DNA of 48,944 nucleotides from Chloroflexota bacterium (GTDB taxonomy: Bacteria > Chloroflexota > Ktedonobacteria > Ktedonobacterales > Ktedonobacteraceae), in NCBI GenBank assembly GCA_902812455.1, contig CADDZH010000029.1, forward strand, positions 1 through 48,944. Direction: 5' to 3'. A program made the position numbers and the translations under genes. This document shows positions 22,803 through 32,382 of the stretch, one piece after another (the stretch's first letter is position 1; each line of letters begins with the position of its first letter). Below the pieces are notes generated by a model. It was not told where the DNA came from and did not search any database. It saw only the letters and a program-made list of their open reading frames with translations.

Positions 22803-22833
22803 GGGGCGCGATAAATCGGGCCCCTACGGAGGT
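22803..22833 (-). repeat. Family A REP abutting the ribosome site of the second propeller gene
   Basis: GGGGCGCGATAAATCGGGCC then CCTAC (22803-22827) is a near-consensus inverted unit; GGAGGT (22828-22833), the ribosome site for ATG 22842, starts at the next base, as at 21289. Confidence 0.75.
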
Positions 22834-22841
22834 ACACTAGC

Positions 22842-24161
22842 ATGGACAATGATAATGAGCAAATTCCAGGCCGTCCTTCTACTGGTATGCGGCGTTTCTG
22901 GATTGTGCTTCCAATCCTTGCGATTATTTTGATCATAGGGGTGGTAATAGCTTTCCTGGTTGTCCCTGCTACTCGCAAAGCAAACCCAGGCGGTACACAA
23001 ACGCCTGCTTCCTCGACAAGCAAGACGTGGAGCGTTGTTGCCAGCCCTGATCCCGGTAGAATGCACAATGGCTTGAACGCTGTAACTGCCCTCTCGGCAA
23101 GTGATGCCTGGGCTGTGGGAACCTTCTCGAACAGCAATGACGGCAATATTGGGAAGACATTGATCGAGCATTGGAACGGCAGCCGGTGGAACGTTGTTCC
23201 TAGCCCGAATACTACGCACACACTGAATGTCCTGAGCAGCGTGGCAGCCACTTCGCCAGATGATGTCTGGGCTGCTGGCTATGCTACAGATAGTGTCCCT
23301 ACCAACCAGACACTGCTTTTTAATACTTCTACGCTGATCGAGCACTGGAACGGCTCCCAATGGAGTATCGTGCAGAGTCCAAGCCCAGGTTCAACAATGA
23401 ACGTTTTGAGCGGAGTGGTGGCCATCGCGCCCAATGACGCCTGGGCCGCGGGCTACTTCTCGAATAGCCAGAACCAGCTCTATACGGCCATTCCTGCCTC
23501 AATGCTGATCGAGCACTGGAACGGTTCCCAATGGAGCGTTGTCACGGGGCCACATACCGGCTTTGTGCAGAATATCTTGAATGGAGTGGCAGCTATTTCA
23601 GCCAATGATATCTGGGCGGTAGGATACTTCTTTGCTGCAAGCACCAGCATCTGGCAGCCGCTGATCATGCACTGGAATGGGAATACATGGAGTGTTGTCC
23701 GGGGCCCAAACACCGGAATGCCGTATAGTACCCTTTCGGGAGTGACGGCAGCCTCATCAAGCGATGTCTGGGCAGTTGGATATTCCTCTGCCCAGAGTAT
23801 AGCCAACATTGCACCGCAGACGCTGATCGAACACTGGAATGGCAAGCAATGGAGCATCATTCCAAGTCCGAACAACCCCAGCGCTAACGGCAATACGCTC
23901 GCAAGTGTAATAGCTGTCTCAGCTAGAGACGTCTGGGCGGTAGGTTCTTCTCCACGCACTTATCCTCTCCAGGGGTTCGTCTTGATCGAGCACTGGAATG
24001 GCAGGCAATGGAGTATTGTCCAGGGTACTAACCCTTCACGGACAAGCAACAACTATCTTTCCACTATAACGCGGGTTCCAGATTCCAACACGTTATGGGC
24101 CGTTGGATACTATGGCGCTGGCGACCCTGAAGGGACGATCATCGAGACCCACAGGTTATAA
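22842..24161 (+). CDS. Membrane-anchored seven-bladed beta-propeller protein (paralogue 2)
   Basis: The product has 439 residues with the same plan as its upstream neighbour: one membrane helix near 20-44 (FWIVLPILAIILIIGVVIAF), a short spacer, then seven 'V.A.S..DvWAVG ... LIEHWNGSQWS.V.SP' blades. Several blades keep the exact sequence LIEHWNG. The pair arose by duplication, most likely including the upstream REP, since both have a REP-GGAGGT-ATG arrangement. It lies 149 bases before the giant permease gene, so it could be cotranscribed with it. Ligand unknown; no enzyme motifs. Confidence 0.85.
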   Translation: MDNDNEQIPGRPSTGMRRFWIVLPILAIILIIGVVIAFLVVPATRKANPGGTQTPASSTSKTWSVVASPDPGRMHNGLNAVTALSASDAWAVGTFSNSNDGNIGKTLIEHWNGSRWNVVPSPNTTHTLNVLSSVAATSPDDVWAAGYATDSVPTNQTLLFNTSTLIEHWNGSQWSIVQSPSPGSTMNVLSGVVAIAPNDAWAAGYFSNSQNQLYTAIPASMLIEHWNGSQWSVVTGPHTGFVQNILNGVAAISANDIWAVGYFFAASTSIWQPLIMHWNGNTWSVVRGPNTGMPYSTLSGVTAASSSDVWAVGYSSAQSIANIAPQTLIEHWNGKQWSIIPSPNNPSANGNTLASVIAVSARDVWAVGSSPRTYPLQGFVLIEHWNGRQWSIVQGTNPSRTSNNYLSTITRVPDSNTLWAVGYYGAGDPEGTIIETHRL

Positions 24162-24310
24162 AAATGAGGACGAGGAGCGAGGAGAGCGCGAGGGCACAAG
24201 AACAAGGCGCAATGCCCCCGCACCGCAACCACACCGCCCCTGCCCCGACAAATACGATCCAGTACAATTACTGGTAATACTCGCGCTAAACGAAGGAAGC
24301 AGGAGAATAG
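24162..24310 (+). other. Spacer before the giant permease gene
   Basis: The 149 bases hold purine-rich sequence (GAGGACGAGGAGCGAGGAGA) and then C-rich sequence. CAGGAG at 24299-24304 is the ribosome site for ATG 24311. No promoter or terminator is convincing, so read-through from the propeller gene is possible. Confidence 0.4.
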
Positions 24311-27300
24311 ATGACGAAGACGCTCTCAGAGAATGCCTTGGAGCAAACGACCAGCACAGGTGGCAGTAGCAATCCTGTAACCTCGATCATCTCGCTTGCC
24401 TGGTCGCGCTGGCGGCAGCACTGGTTTCTCTTCCTTGTGATCTGCTTAGGCATGATAGCCGCAGTGATCATTGTCTGTAGCGTTCCCCTGCTTACAGAGA
24501 CGATGCAAACGGCGGAAGTACGCAATGTGATGCGCGCCTCTCCCGATAATGTCGATATCACGCTCAATGTTGCTACTGCCGGGCTATCGACATCAGGCAT
24601 ACAACAAACATACCAGTTGACCAACCCGCCCATTCAACAACATCTTGGCACGTATCTGAATAGCTCCCCGCGCCTCGATATCCAGACTCCGTTCTCCGAT
24701 TTTGTTTCGCCCCAGCCTCCTGAGACCCAGGATCAGATGGAAATGTATGGCACATCTATGCGCCAGGCTGCCTCTCACGTCACGCTTGTCCAGGGGCGCC
24801 TTCCCCATGACCAGGCGGCAGGTCCAATTATCGATGCGGCCATCACGCCAGAAGCCGCTGGACTCCTTCACCTGCAAGTCGGCTCCATCATCGTCTTAAA
24901 CCTGACTTTCTACACCCAACCGGCCACCAGCCTCATCACATCTGGCCACCAGGCGCAGGCCATCAACCAGCATTTCAGCTTGCGCGTGGTTGGCCTGTTC
25001 AACGTAAACCCCAGCGATCCGTACTGGCACGCCTACAATTTTCTGCCCGACCAGACAACAGGCCTGGGCGTAGCAGGAAATCTGGGCGTAAAATATTATG
25101 CCCTGGTTTCCGAACAGACCCTGCTTGCCGCTCTCGACCAGATCGCTGCACAGCATAGCGCCAGCCAGGTCTTTTTTTCACAGCCGTCAACGCTTAGCTG
25201 GTACTACCGCCTCGACCCTTCGCACATCTCGATCACTCAACTCGACGACCTGCGTAGCCGCCTTGCTGCTACACAATCCGCTATTGCATCAGACTTCAGC
25301 GACCCATATATCGTCTATCAACCGCCGTACCTCAAAAGCGTCACCGTCCTCAGCCCGCTTTTCTCCTCAGCCAGCGTCCCCGGGCCATTGGATCAACTGC
25401 GCGGCCAGCTTACGGTGGTTCAGATACCGGTGGCCCTGCTCGCTGCTCAAATCCTCTGCCTGCTGCTCTTCTTTGTGGGAATGATGGCAGCGCTGCTGGT
25501 TGAGCGCCAGGCCGATGCTCTTGCCCTCTTGCGCAGCCGTGGAGCAAGTGGCTGGCAGATGCTTGCTGCCTTCGCTGTACAAAGCGTTGCCCTCGGCCTC
25601 ATTGCCCTGGTTATAGGCGTGCCACTCGCTATCATAGCAGTGTATTTCATCGCGCAGCGCTTGCTGCCCGCCGCAACGCAGGATGCGGTGAATATTATCG
25701 CTAACGCTCCCATACAGGCGCTTCTCACCGTGCGCTGGTATGCTATTATTACCGTCGTAGTCGCTATTGCCACGCTCATCCTGTCGCTCTATCGAACCTC
25801 CCGTACACAAACCTGGGCCACCAGTAACTCCCCTGCAATGCGGCGCCCGCTCTGGCAGCGCCTCAACCTCGATATTCTCGCCATCATCGTCGCACTGGCC
25901 GGCTATGCTATCTCCGTCTACCTGTCAAATATCCAGCAATCGCTTACCCAGCAGGCACAGGCAACCGTCACATCCCCGCTCGCGCTACTGGCTCCTCTCT
26001 TCTTATTCCTGGCTATTATCCTGCTCTTCCTGCGCCTCTTTCCCCTCCTGCTGCAGCTCGCCTCCAACATCGCCATGCGGGGTCGCGGAGCCGTACCCAT
26101 GCTGGCAGTGGCACAAATGGCGCGCACACCACGCCAGCCAGTACGCATGATCCTCTTACTTTCTCTTGCGACCGCTTTCGCCACCTTCACCCTGCTTTTT
26201 TCAGCCACGCAAGCGCAGCGGGCACAAGACATTGCGACCTATGTATCAGGGGCCGATTTCAGTGGCGAGATCTCTAGCCTTATCAATACGCCGTTCCTGC
26301 TTAACACAGAAATTGCGCGCTATCGCCACATCCCTGGCGTGCTTGACGCCACAGCAGGGTATATAGAAGATGACACATCCTCGATCAACGGCGGCGCTGT
26401 CTCTGTCGAGCTTATCGCTGTTGATCCGGCTACCTTCGGGCAGGCAACGATCTGGACTGCGCAAGACTCCTCGCAGCCGCTCAGCTCTATGCTCTCGCAG
26501 CTCGCCTCGCGACGAAACGCAGCCATCCAGAGCCAGGTGCTCCCTGTCTATGTGGATGCCGCTACCTGGAACGCGCTCAAGCTGCACCTGGGCGCCACCT
26601 TCTCTTTATTCCGGGCCAGCTCCCTCAGCGGCACCATGCATTATGTGGTGATCGGCGAAGTGCAGCATATCCCTGGAATCACAAGTAGCTCCGAAGGCGG
26701 TATGTTCGTTGATTACCAGAGCTTTGCCACCGTGCAGCAGCAGCTCAATCGAACGCTTATCCTGCCTAATCACGTCTGGCTGCATACACGCAGCGATCCG
26801 GCATCGCTGGCCAGTGTACGTGCCGCGCTCAACACGCAAGGCTTGCAGCTCAACAACCTGTTTGACCGCCGTTTACTCAGCGATAGCCTGCGCTATGATC
26901 CGCTTGCTCTCAATCTCATCGCCCTGCTGGCCCTCGGCTCAACAACCGCGCTCTTGCTGGCCCTTGTCGGGAACCTGCTCATTTCCTGGCTCAGCGTGCG
27001 CCGCCGCCTGACCAACTTTACCGTGCTCCGCGCTCTGGGAGCCGCGCCAAAGCAGGTTGCCAGCATCCTGACATGGGAACAGGGCATCATCTACGCCACC
27101 GCGCTCTTGCTGGGAGTCATCTTTGGCGTGCTTCTGGCAGTTACAGCCATCCCCGCGCTTGTGTTCACCAGCCTGCCGGCGGGCATCTTCAGCGTTTACG
27201 AAAGCGCCAGCGCCTTTTACGAGCTCCAGCATATCATCCCGGCATCCATCGTAGTACCTCCCTCGCTTGGGATTGCCCTGCTCGTCCTGATTGCCATCTG

Positions 27301-30300
27301 TATCATTGCGCTCGCCTTGATGGTGCGCATTGCTATCCGGCCCTCCATGAGCCTTGTGCTCCGGCTGGATGAGAACCAGAGCAGTGAATTTCTCACCAGG
27401 GAAGACGCCGCCTTCATCCGCTCGATGCCACAGCAAGCAACATCACAGGGTCCCACTCGCTCCCGCAGGCCGTCTTTCATCACGCTTGCCCGCTGGCAAC
27501 TTCGCCAGGCCTGGTTCCTGCTCCTGGTAGAGGGTATCGGCATTATCGCAGCCGTCACCATCGTGTGCGCCGTGCCTCTCTTCTCGACGGTGGCGACGAC
27601 GGCCAGCCTGCATCAAGCCCTCAACGCTACTCCCGATAGCTCCACCATCACTGTCGATACGACGACGCAGGGCCTCTCATCAAAGATTTTTAGCAGCGTC
27701 CAGCAAACACTCAACCCCCTCGTCCAGCAGTATATTGGGGCCTATCTCAGTCAACCTACGCCGTTCTTGCTGCGATCGGCCGGCTTCACACAGGTCTCGC
27801 CTACCCCCGCTAAGGGAGCAGGCCAGAGCAACATCCAGCTTACCGGCGCACTGATAGATCAGGCCGCCCCATATCTCACCCTGTTGCAGGGTAGGCTCCC
27901 GCAGGCCGCAGGCTCTCACGGCCAGGTCGAAGTCCTCCTCACTCCGCAAGCTGCTCAAAGCCTGCATCTCAGCGTTGGCTCCGTGATCAAACTGCAAGGC
28001 GACTTTTTCACGAATCCGGCCTATATGTTCGGTGGGACGACTCCCAGCGGGACGCTAACGCTGCATGTCGTTGGGCTTTTCACCGTCAAAGCAGCTTCGG
28101 GTTCTTTCTGGCACGGGCAAAATTTTCTCCCGGTTCAGGGGAGCCAGGGACTATCGTACACATTTCTTGTTCCAGCCGGAGCTTTTCTCGCCGCTCTCGA
28201 TCACATTGCGGCGCAGGCGCATGCCGATACCGTGTTCTCACCCCAAACATTTGAGTTGACCTGGTATTACCACCTGGATACCCGGCGTATCAGCGTTGAC
28301 CAGGTAGACAATCTCACGAATGCGCTCGCACAGTTGCAGGCCAGCTTTGGGAACAAATATGGAAACATCCAGAACGATACCGCAACCGGCCCGACCTATC
28401 CTTACCTGGTACAGGTCAATCTCTTTAACCCTGTGCCCGGTTCCTACGACATCCTGAACATCCTGTATGGCTATTTCAATCGCTCTGCCATCGTCTCCAT
28501 CCCCATTGCCATTCTCACCTTGCAGGCCTTCGCCCTCATCCTCTTCTTCGTGAGCCTCGTCATCAACCTCCTGGTTGAACGGCAGGCAGAAGCCGTTGCT
28601 ATCCAACGCAGTCGTGGAGCAAGCAGCGGCCAGATTTTTGGGGCCTTGCTCACCCAGAGCGTCGCCCTGGCCATTATCGCCCTCGTGGCAGGCCCGATCC
28701 TGGCCATCATTGCTGTTACATTCATCGCCCAGCATATCATGGGTTCAGCAGCGCAGGATGCCGTGGCTCTGGTGGCCAGCCAGCCTCTACAGGCAGTAGG
28801 GACGGTCATCGGCTATGCCCTGGCCATAGTCCTCGTGATGATCATCGCCATGGCTCTCTTGCTCTGGCGCGCATCCCACACAAACGAGCTGGCAATTCGT
28901 CGTGAAGCAGCGCGCACAACTCAGCGCCCGCTCTGGCAGCGCCTCAACCTGGACCTTGTGGCCGCCATTATCGCGCTCCTCGGCTACGGCATCTCCCTCT
29001 ACCTGGCCAGCATCAGCAACCTGTTTGACCCGCGCACCCAGGTGCTGGTCGCTGCGCCGCTTACACTCATTGCCCCGCTCTTCCTTTTAATCACCATCTT
29101 GATCCTCTTCCTGCGCTTCTTTACCTTCCTCTTACAGGTGGGCGCGCGGTTCGCAGTTCGGGGCAAGGGAGCGACTTCTATGCTGGCTCTTGCCCAGATG
29201 GCTCGCGCCCCACGCCAATCCCTGCGCATGACCATGCTGCTGGCGCTGGCCACCGCCTTTGCTATCTTCACCCTGGTCTTCGCCGCTTCACAAGGACAGC
29301 ATATTAGTGATGTCGCCGCCTATGAATCGGGGGCCGATTTCAGCGGCGATATTCCTATCACTACACAGCGCCTGACCGTACAGCATGAAACCACGCTCTA
29401 CCAGCACATTCCAGGTGTCACTTCTACGACAGTTGGCTATACCGGAGAGGGTAGCGCACAGGGTATTCCTCTACAGATCAGGGCAGTGGATGCCAGTACC
29501 TTTGCTCATACCGGCATCTGGACATCCCAGGATTCGTCCCAATCGCTTGCCTTCCTCATGAGAGAACTAAACATCGACCGGCAAGGTGCCACCGCCAACG
29601 ACCAGGTTCCTGCCATCATTGATGCGGCTACCGCTCAGGCGCTCAATGTCCAGCCGGGCGATAATCTCCAGGTCGATGTAGATAATCTACCGTACAGCAC
29701 CTTGAACTGCATTGTCATTGATGTGGTGCAGCACATCCCGACAGTCAACGATAGCACACAGGGAGACATTGCTAGCTCTGCTTCGCAGGGTGGGCTTGTG
29801 GTCGATTACGCGACGTATGCGGCGGTCTACAAGCAAGATATCCTCACCAATGGGACTGCCGGGACAGATACCTATCTTCCCATCAACCACATCTGGTTGC
29901 GCACCCAAAGCGATCCGGCATCGCTGGCCCATGTGCGTGCTGCTCTCGCCACGCCAGGCCTGCAACTCTCAAACCTGTACGACCGGCGCTTGCTGGCCGA
30001 TACGATGAGCCACGACCCGCTCTACCTCAGCCTGATCATCATCCTGGTTACCGGGGCTGTCACTGCTCTACTGCTGATCCTGGTGGGCAACTTACTGGCC
30101 TCCTGGCTCAGCGTGCGCGTGCGGCTCACCAACTTCGCGGTGCTGCGCGCTCTGGGGGCTTCCCCGCTGCAGGTAACACGTGTCCTGCTGTGGGAGCAGG
30201 TGCTGATCTACAGCACAGCGCTGCTGCTAGGTATCATCTTTGGGGCTGTGCTCTCGGCGACGGCTGTGCCCACCCTGGCCTTTACCAGCATTCCGGCCAC

Positions 30301-30496
30301 CGGCGTCCTCAGCAGCCTCAGTAGCGAGCAGCTTTATGCCATCCAGCATATTATCCCGGCGCAGATCGTGGTGCCCCTCTCGTTGGGGCTGGCCTTCGCC
30401 GGGCTGGTGGCCATCTGTGGCATTGCTCTAGCCATCATGGCAGGCGTGGTCTTGCGGCCCTCCATGAGCCAGACCTTGCGCTTGAATGAGGATTAA
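24311..30496 (+). CDS. Giant fused tandem FtsX/MacB-type ABC transporter permease
   Basis: The product has 2061 residues and consists of two homologous halves (about 1-1040 and 1050-2061). Each has an N-terminal membrane helix after 'W(R/Q)...WFL(F/L)', a large extracellular MacB-PCD-like domain, an FtsX core with 'ALLVERQADALALLRSRGAS' or 'NLLVERQAEAVAIQRSRGAS', a linker 'RPLWQRLNLD', 'MLA.AQMAR.PRQ..RM', a second extracellular domain, and a last helix set with 'LTNF.VLRALGA.P.QV'. Each half ends 'RPSMS..LRL'. About ten membrane helices per half are expected. Such permeases work with an ABC ATPase in lipoprotein or peptide export or in mechanotransmission; no ATPase gene is in the window. 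The fusion means one chain supplies both permease subunits. Confidence 0.88.
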   Translation: MTKTLSENALEQTTSTGGSSNPVTSIISLAWSRWRQHWFLFLVICLGMIAAVIIVCSVPLLTETMQTAEVRNVMRASPDNVDITLNVATAGLSTSGIQQTYQLTNPPIQQHLGTYLNSSPRLDIQTPFSDFVSPQPPETQDQMEMYGTSMRQAASHVTLVQGRLPHDQAAGPIIDAAITPEAAGLLHLQVGSIIVLNLTFYTQPATSLITSGHQAQAINQHFSLRVVGLFNVNPSDPYWHAYNFLPDQTTGLGVAGNLGVKYYALVSEQTLLAALDQIAAQHSASQVFFSQPSTLSWYYRLDPSHISITQLDDLRSRLAATQSAIASDFSDPYIVYQPPYLKSVTVLSPLFSSASVPGPLDQLRGQLTVVQIPVALLAAQILCLLLFFVGMMAALLVERQADALALLRSRGASGWQMLAAFAVQSVALGLIALVIGVPLAIIAVYFIAQRLLPAATQDAVNIIANAPIQALLTVRWYAIITVVVAIATLILSLYRTSRTQTWATSNSPAMRRPLWQRLNLDILAIIVALAGYAISVYLSNIQQSLTQQAQATVTSPLALLAPLFLFLAIILLFLRLFPLLLQLASNIAMRGRGAVPMLAVAQMARTPRQPVRMILLLSLATAFATFTLLFSATQAQRAQDIATYVSGADFSGEISSLINTPFLLNTEIARYRHIPGVLDATAGYIEDDTSSINGGAVSVELIAVDPATFGQATIWTAQDSSQPLSSMLSQLASRRNAAIQSQVLPVYVDAATWNALKLHLGATFSLFRASSLSGTMHYVVIGEVQHIPGITSSSEGGMFVDYQSFATVQQQLNRTLILPNHVWLHTRSDPASLASVRAALNTQGLQLNNLFDRRLLSDSLRYDPLALNLIALLALGSTTALLLALVGNLLISWLSVRRRLTNFTVLRALGAAPKQVASILTWEQGIIYATALLLGVIFGVLLAVTAIPALVFTSLPAGIFSVYESASAFYELQHIIPASIVVPPSLGIALLVLIAICIIALALMVRIAIRPSMSLVLRLDENQSSEFLTREDAAFIRSMPQQATSQGPTRSRRPSFITLARWQLRQAWFLLLVEGIGIIAAVTIVCAVPLFSTVATTASLHQALNATPDSSTITVDTTTQGLSSKIFSSVQQTLNPLVQQYIGAYLSQPTPFLLRSAGFTQVSPTPAKGAGQSNIQLTGALIDQAAPYLTLLQGRLPQAAGSHGQVEVLLTPQAAQSLHLSVGSVIKLQGDFFTNPAYMFGGTTPSGTLTLHVVGLFTVKAASGSFWHGQNFLPVQGSQGLSYTFLVPAGAFLAALDHIAAQAHADTVFSPQTFELTWYYHLDTRRISVDQVDNLTNALAQLQASFGNKYGNIQNDTATGPTYPYLVQVNLFNPVPGSYDILNILYGYFNRSAIVSIPIAILTLQAFALILFFVSLVINLLVERQAEAVAIQRSRGASSGQIFGALLTQSVALAIIALVAGPILAIIAVTFIAQHIMGSAAQDAVALVASQPLQAVGTVIGYALAIVLVMIIAMALLLWRASHTNELAIRREAARTTQRPLWQRLNLDLVAAIIALLGYGISLYLASISNLFDPRTQVLVAAPLTLIAPLFLLITILILFLRFFTFLLQVGARFAVRGKGATSMLALAQMARAPRQSLRMTMLLALATAFAIFTLVFAASQGQHISDVAAYESGADFSGDIPITTQRLTVQHETTLYQHIPGVTSTTVGYTGEGSAQGIPLQIRAVDASTFAHTGIWTSQDSSQSLAFLMRELNIDRQGATANDQVPAIIDAATAQALNVQPGDNLQVDVDNLPYSTLNCIVIDVVQHIPTVNDSTQGDIASSASQGGLVVDYATYAAVYKQDILTNGTAGTDTYLPINHIWLRTQSDPASLAHVRAALATPGLQLSNLYDRRLLADTMSHDPLYLSLIIILVTGAVTALLLILVGNLLASWLSVRVRLTNFAVLRALGASPLQVTRVLLWEQVLIYSTALLLGIIFGAVLSATAVPTLAFTSIPATGVLSSLSSEQLYAIQHIIPAQIVVPLSLGLAFAGLVAICGIALAIMAGVVLRPSMSQTLRLNED

Positions 30497-30507
30497 CAGG
30501 AAAAGTT

Positions 30508-31131
30508 CTACGAAGTGGAGACCAATCCTTCGAGGAATGCCGCATAGCAGGCAGGCTCCAGCAGAGGGCGTTTGCCTGTATGAATATGCCATTCCTGGAG
30601 GATCGTATCAACTGCCTGCTGCAAGTTCATAGCGATGTGGACGGGGCCGTCAACTTCCTGGCAATGATTACGAAACTGCTCATCGCCCAGGCCTGTGAGC
30701 ACCAGCATGGGAAGAACGCCTGCTGCTAACCCAGCCCGCACGTCGGTCAGGCTATCTCCAATAAAGATGGCATCGCTGAGATCGACGCCCAGCTCGTCCC
30801 GTGCGCGTAACAACAATCCTGGACGGGGTTTACGACACCCGCAGTTCTCATCTTTCCCATGCGGGCAATAGTAGACTCGCTCTATATTTCCGCCATACGC
30901 AGCGATCCCTTCTAGCATACGGCGATGAATATCTTCGACAGTCTCTACCGACACCAGGCCACGGGCTATGGCGGCCTGGTTCGTACACACGATGATGCGG
31001 TAACCCGCCTTCGTCAACCGGGCAATTGCTTCGCGCGATCCCTCTAAAAAGCGGAACTCTTCCCAGCTCTTGACGTAATCCGGCCGGTTTTCGTTAATTA
31101 CCCCATCGCGATCAAGAAAGATAGTCGTCAC
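30508..31131 (-). CDS. gmhB: GmhB-like HAD phosphatase (D-glycero-D-manno-heptose-1,7-bisphosphate 7-phosphatase family)
   Basis: The product has 207 residues. FLDRDGVIN gives the HAD nucleophile D7 and acid D9; IIVCTNQAAIARG is motif II; the zinc loop is C89-P-H91-...-C97-G-C99 with RKPRPG and K101 as motif III; FIGDSLTDVRAG holds the metal aspartates D126/D130. This is the GmhB layout, which includes zinc-loop histidinol-phosphatase-type enzymes. Heptose-bisphosphate is the classic substrate, but no other heptose gene is nearby, so specificity is open. Start is GTG 31131 after AGAGGTG. A ~30-residue C-terminal extension is present. It converges with the permease gene. Confidence 0.85.
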   Translation of the reverse strand: MTTIFLDRDGVINENRPDYVKSWEEFRFLEGSREAIARLTKAGYRIIVCTNQAAIARGLVSVETVEDIHRRMLEGIAAYGGNIERVYYCPHGKDENCGCRKPRPGLLLRARDELGVDLSDAIFIGDSLTDVRAGLAAGVLPMLVLTGLGDEQFRNHCQEVDGPVHIAMNLQQAVDTILQEWHIHTGKRPLLEPACYAAFLEGLVSTS

Positions 31132-31203
31132 TACACACCTCTACTATGCAGGGAGATAGAAAAAACAGGCTTCTCCCCTTTATCGATTACCTCTCTGGTA
31201 TAC

Positions 31204-31255
31204 CCTGCAAATGTTAAGCGAAGGTTAAGAAAATCATATGATCGGGGTTGAGATC
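31204..31255. promoter_or_regulatory. Candidate regulator-binding region
   Basis: GTTAAG at 31213-31218 and 31224-31229 is a direct repeat with an 11-base period, the arrangement bound by OmpR/PhoB-type regulators. The region also contains CCTGCAAATGTT (31204-31215) and GATCGGGGTTGAGATC (31240-31255); very similar blocks recur at 41926-41956 in front of another gene pair. Confidence 0.35.
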
Positions 31256-31307
31256 TAGCAAGCAGCACGTAGAGTTCTCAACCAGGGATGGGCGGTGTGC
31301 TAAACAT

Positions 31308-31326
31308 GAGAGGGGCAAGCCCTCTC
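31308..31326 (+). repeat. Hairpin of the RYAAG-loop family
   Basis: GAGAGGG, loop GCAAG, CCCTCTC: a perfect 7-bp stem whose arms differ from the other copies. Confidence 0.6.
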
Positions 31327-31358
31327 GCTATAATATACGATCCAGGCCTCACACTCGT

Positions 31359-31388
31359 TTGAACCTTATCATTCGACAATGGTATGAT
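31359..31388 (+). promoter_or_regulatory. Promoter of the ribokinase/nucleoside hydrolase operon
   Basis: TTGAAC (31359-31364), an 18-base spacer and TATGAT (31383-31388). A separate TATAAT at 31329-31334 could be a second -10. The 5' leader is about 35 bases and ends in CAGGAG before ATG 31430. Confidence 0.5.
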
Positions 31389-31429
31389 GGGGATGCGGGC
31401 CGAAATCCATATATCCAGGAGCAACAGGT

Positions 31430-32380
31430 ATGGGAAATGGCAATATTATTGTTGTGGGCAGTCTCAACATCGACCAGGTTGTGCGAGTTCCTCGTATTCC
31501 CGTTCTCGGCGAGACGCTATTGGGAGCAGGTTCGCTTCGATTTGTTCCAGGTGGGAAAGGGGCCAATCAAGCAGTAGCAATGGCTCGCCTGGGCGCTTCC
31601 GTGAAGATGGCCGGGCGAGTTGGCAGCGATCCCTTTGGGGAACGGCTCACCAGCTCATTGCGCGCGAACAATGTCGATACCAGCCTCATCATGGTCGATC
31701 AGGAAGAGGCCAGTGGTGTGGCCTTCATCTTCCTCACGCCTGATGGAGATAACGCTATCGTTGTCGCCTCGGGAGCAAATATGCGGGTTGGTCGCGACCA
31801 GTCCCAGAATGCTGCAATCCTCGAGGCCATTCCTGGAGCCAGCGCGCTGGTATTACAACTGGAGATTCCCCTGGATACTGTTATTTCCTTGATCTCGGCT
31901 GCGCACAAAGCCAGCGTACCGGTAATACTCAGTCTCGCCCCGGCCCAACCACTGCCGCAGGAGACCTTGCAGCAGCTCAGCGTTTTGATTGTCAACGAGA
32001 CAGAGGCCAGCCTGTTGAGCGGACAGCATATAGGAACCATCGAGGATGCGCGCATCGTTGCTACGATCCTTCAGAGGCAAGGCATTCCGCAGGTCGTGAT
32101 CACATTAGGGGCGCAGGGCGCGCTCCTCGCTACTGCCGGTATGGATGGAAAAACAGACCTTATCTATCAACCCGCTCCTGCCGTGCAGGTGGTTGATACA
32201 ACAGCCGCCGGAGATTGCTTTGCCGGAGCGCTGGCTGTAGCCCTCAACGAAGGGCAGCCTCCCGGGCAGGCATTGCGCTTTGCCGTCTATGCCAGCGCGC
32301 TGAAAGTCACCCGCTTCGGCGCTCAATCTGGCCTGCCCACCAGCGACGAGGTCGAACGTTTCTTAATTCACACGAGGTAA
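31430..32380 (+). CDS. rbsK: Ribokinase (PfkB family)
   Basis: The product has 316 residues. VVGSLNIDQVV is the N-terminal sugar-binding strand, GGKGANQAVAMARLGA the first PfkB signature, DPFGE the ribokinase-type helix, and DTTAAGDCFAGALAVAL the second signature with the catalytic base D262. Length and order match ribokinase, which phosphorylates ribose to ribose-5-phosphate. The nucleoside hydrolase gene starts 2 bases after its stop, which fits a salvage operon: nucleoside to base plus ribose, then ribose-5-phosphate. No Rbs transporter is present. CAGGAG precedes ATG 31430. Cytosolic. Confidence 0.93.
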   Translation: MGNGNIIVVGSLNIDQVVRVPRIPVLGETLLGAGSLRFVPGGKGANQAVAMARLGASVKMAGRVGSDPFGERLTSSLRANNVDTSLIMVDQEEASGVAFIFLTPDGDNAIVVASGANMRVGRDQSQNAAILEAIPGASALVLQLEIPLDTVISLISAAHKASVPVILSLAPAQPLPQETLQQLSVLIVNETEASLLSGQHIGTIEDARIVATILQRQGIPQVVITLGAQGALLATAGMDGKTDLIYQPAPAVQVVDTTAAGDCFAGALAVALNEGQPPGQALRFAVYASALKVTRFGAQSGLPTSDEVERFLIHTR

Positions 32381-32382
32381 CT

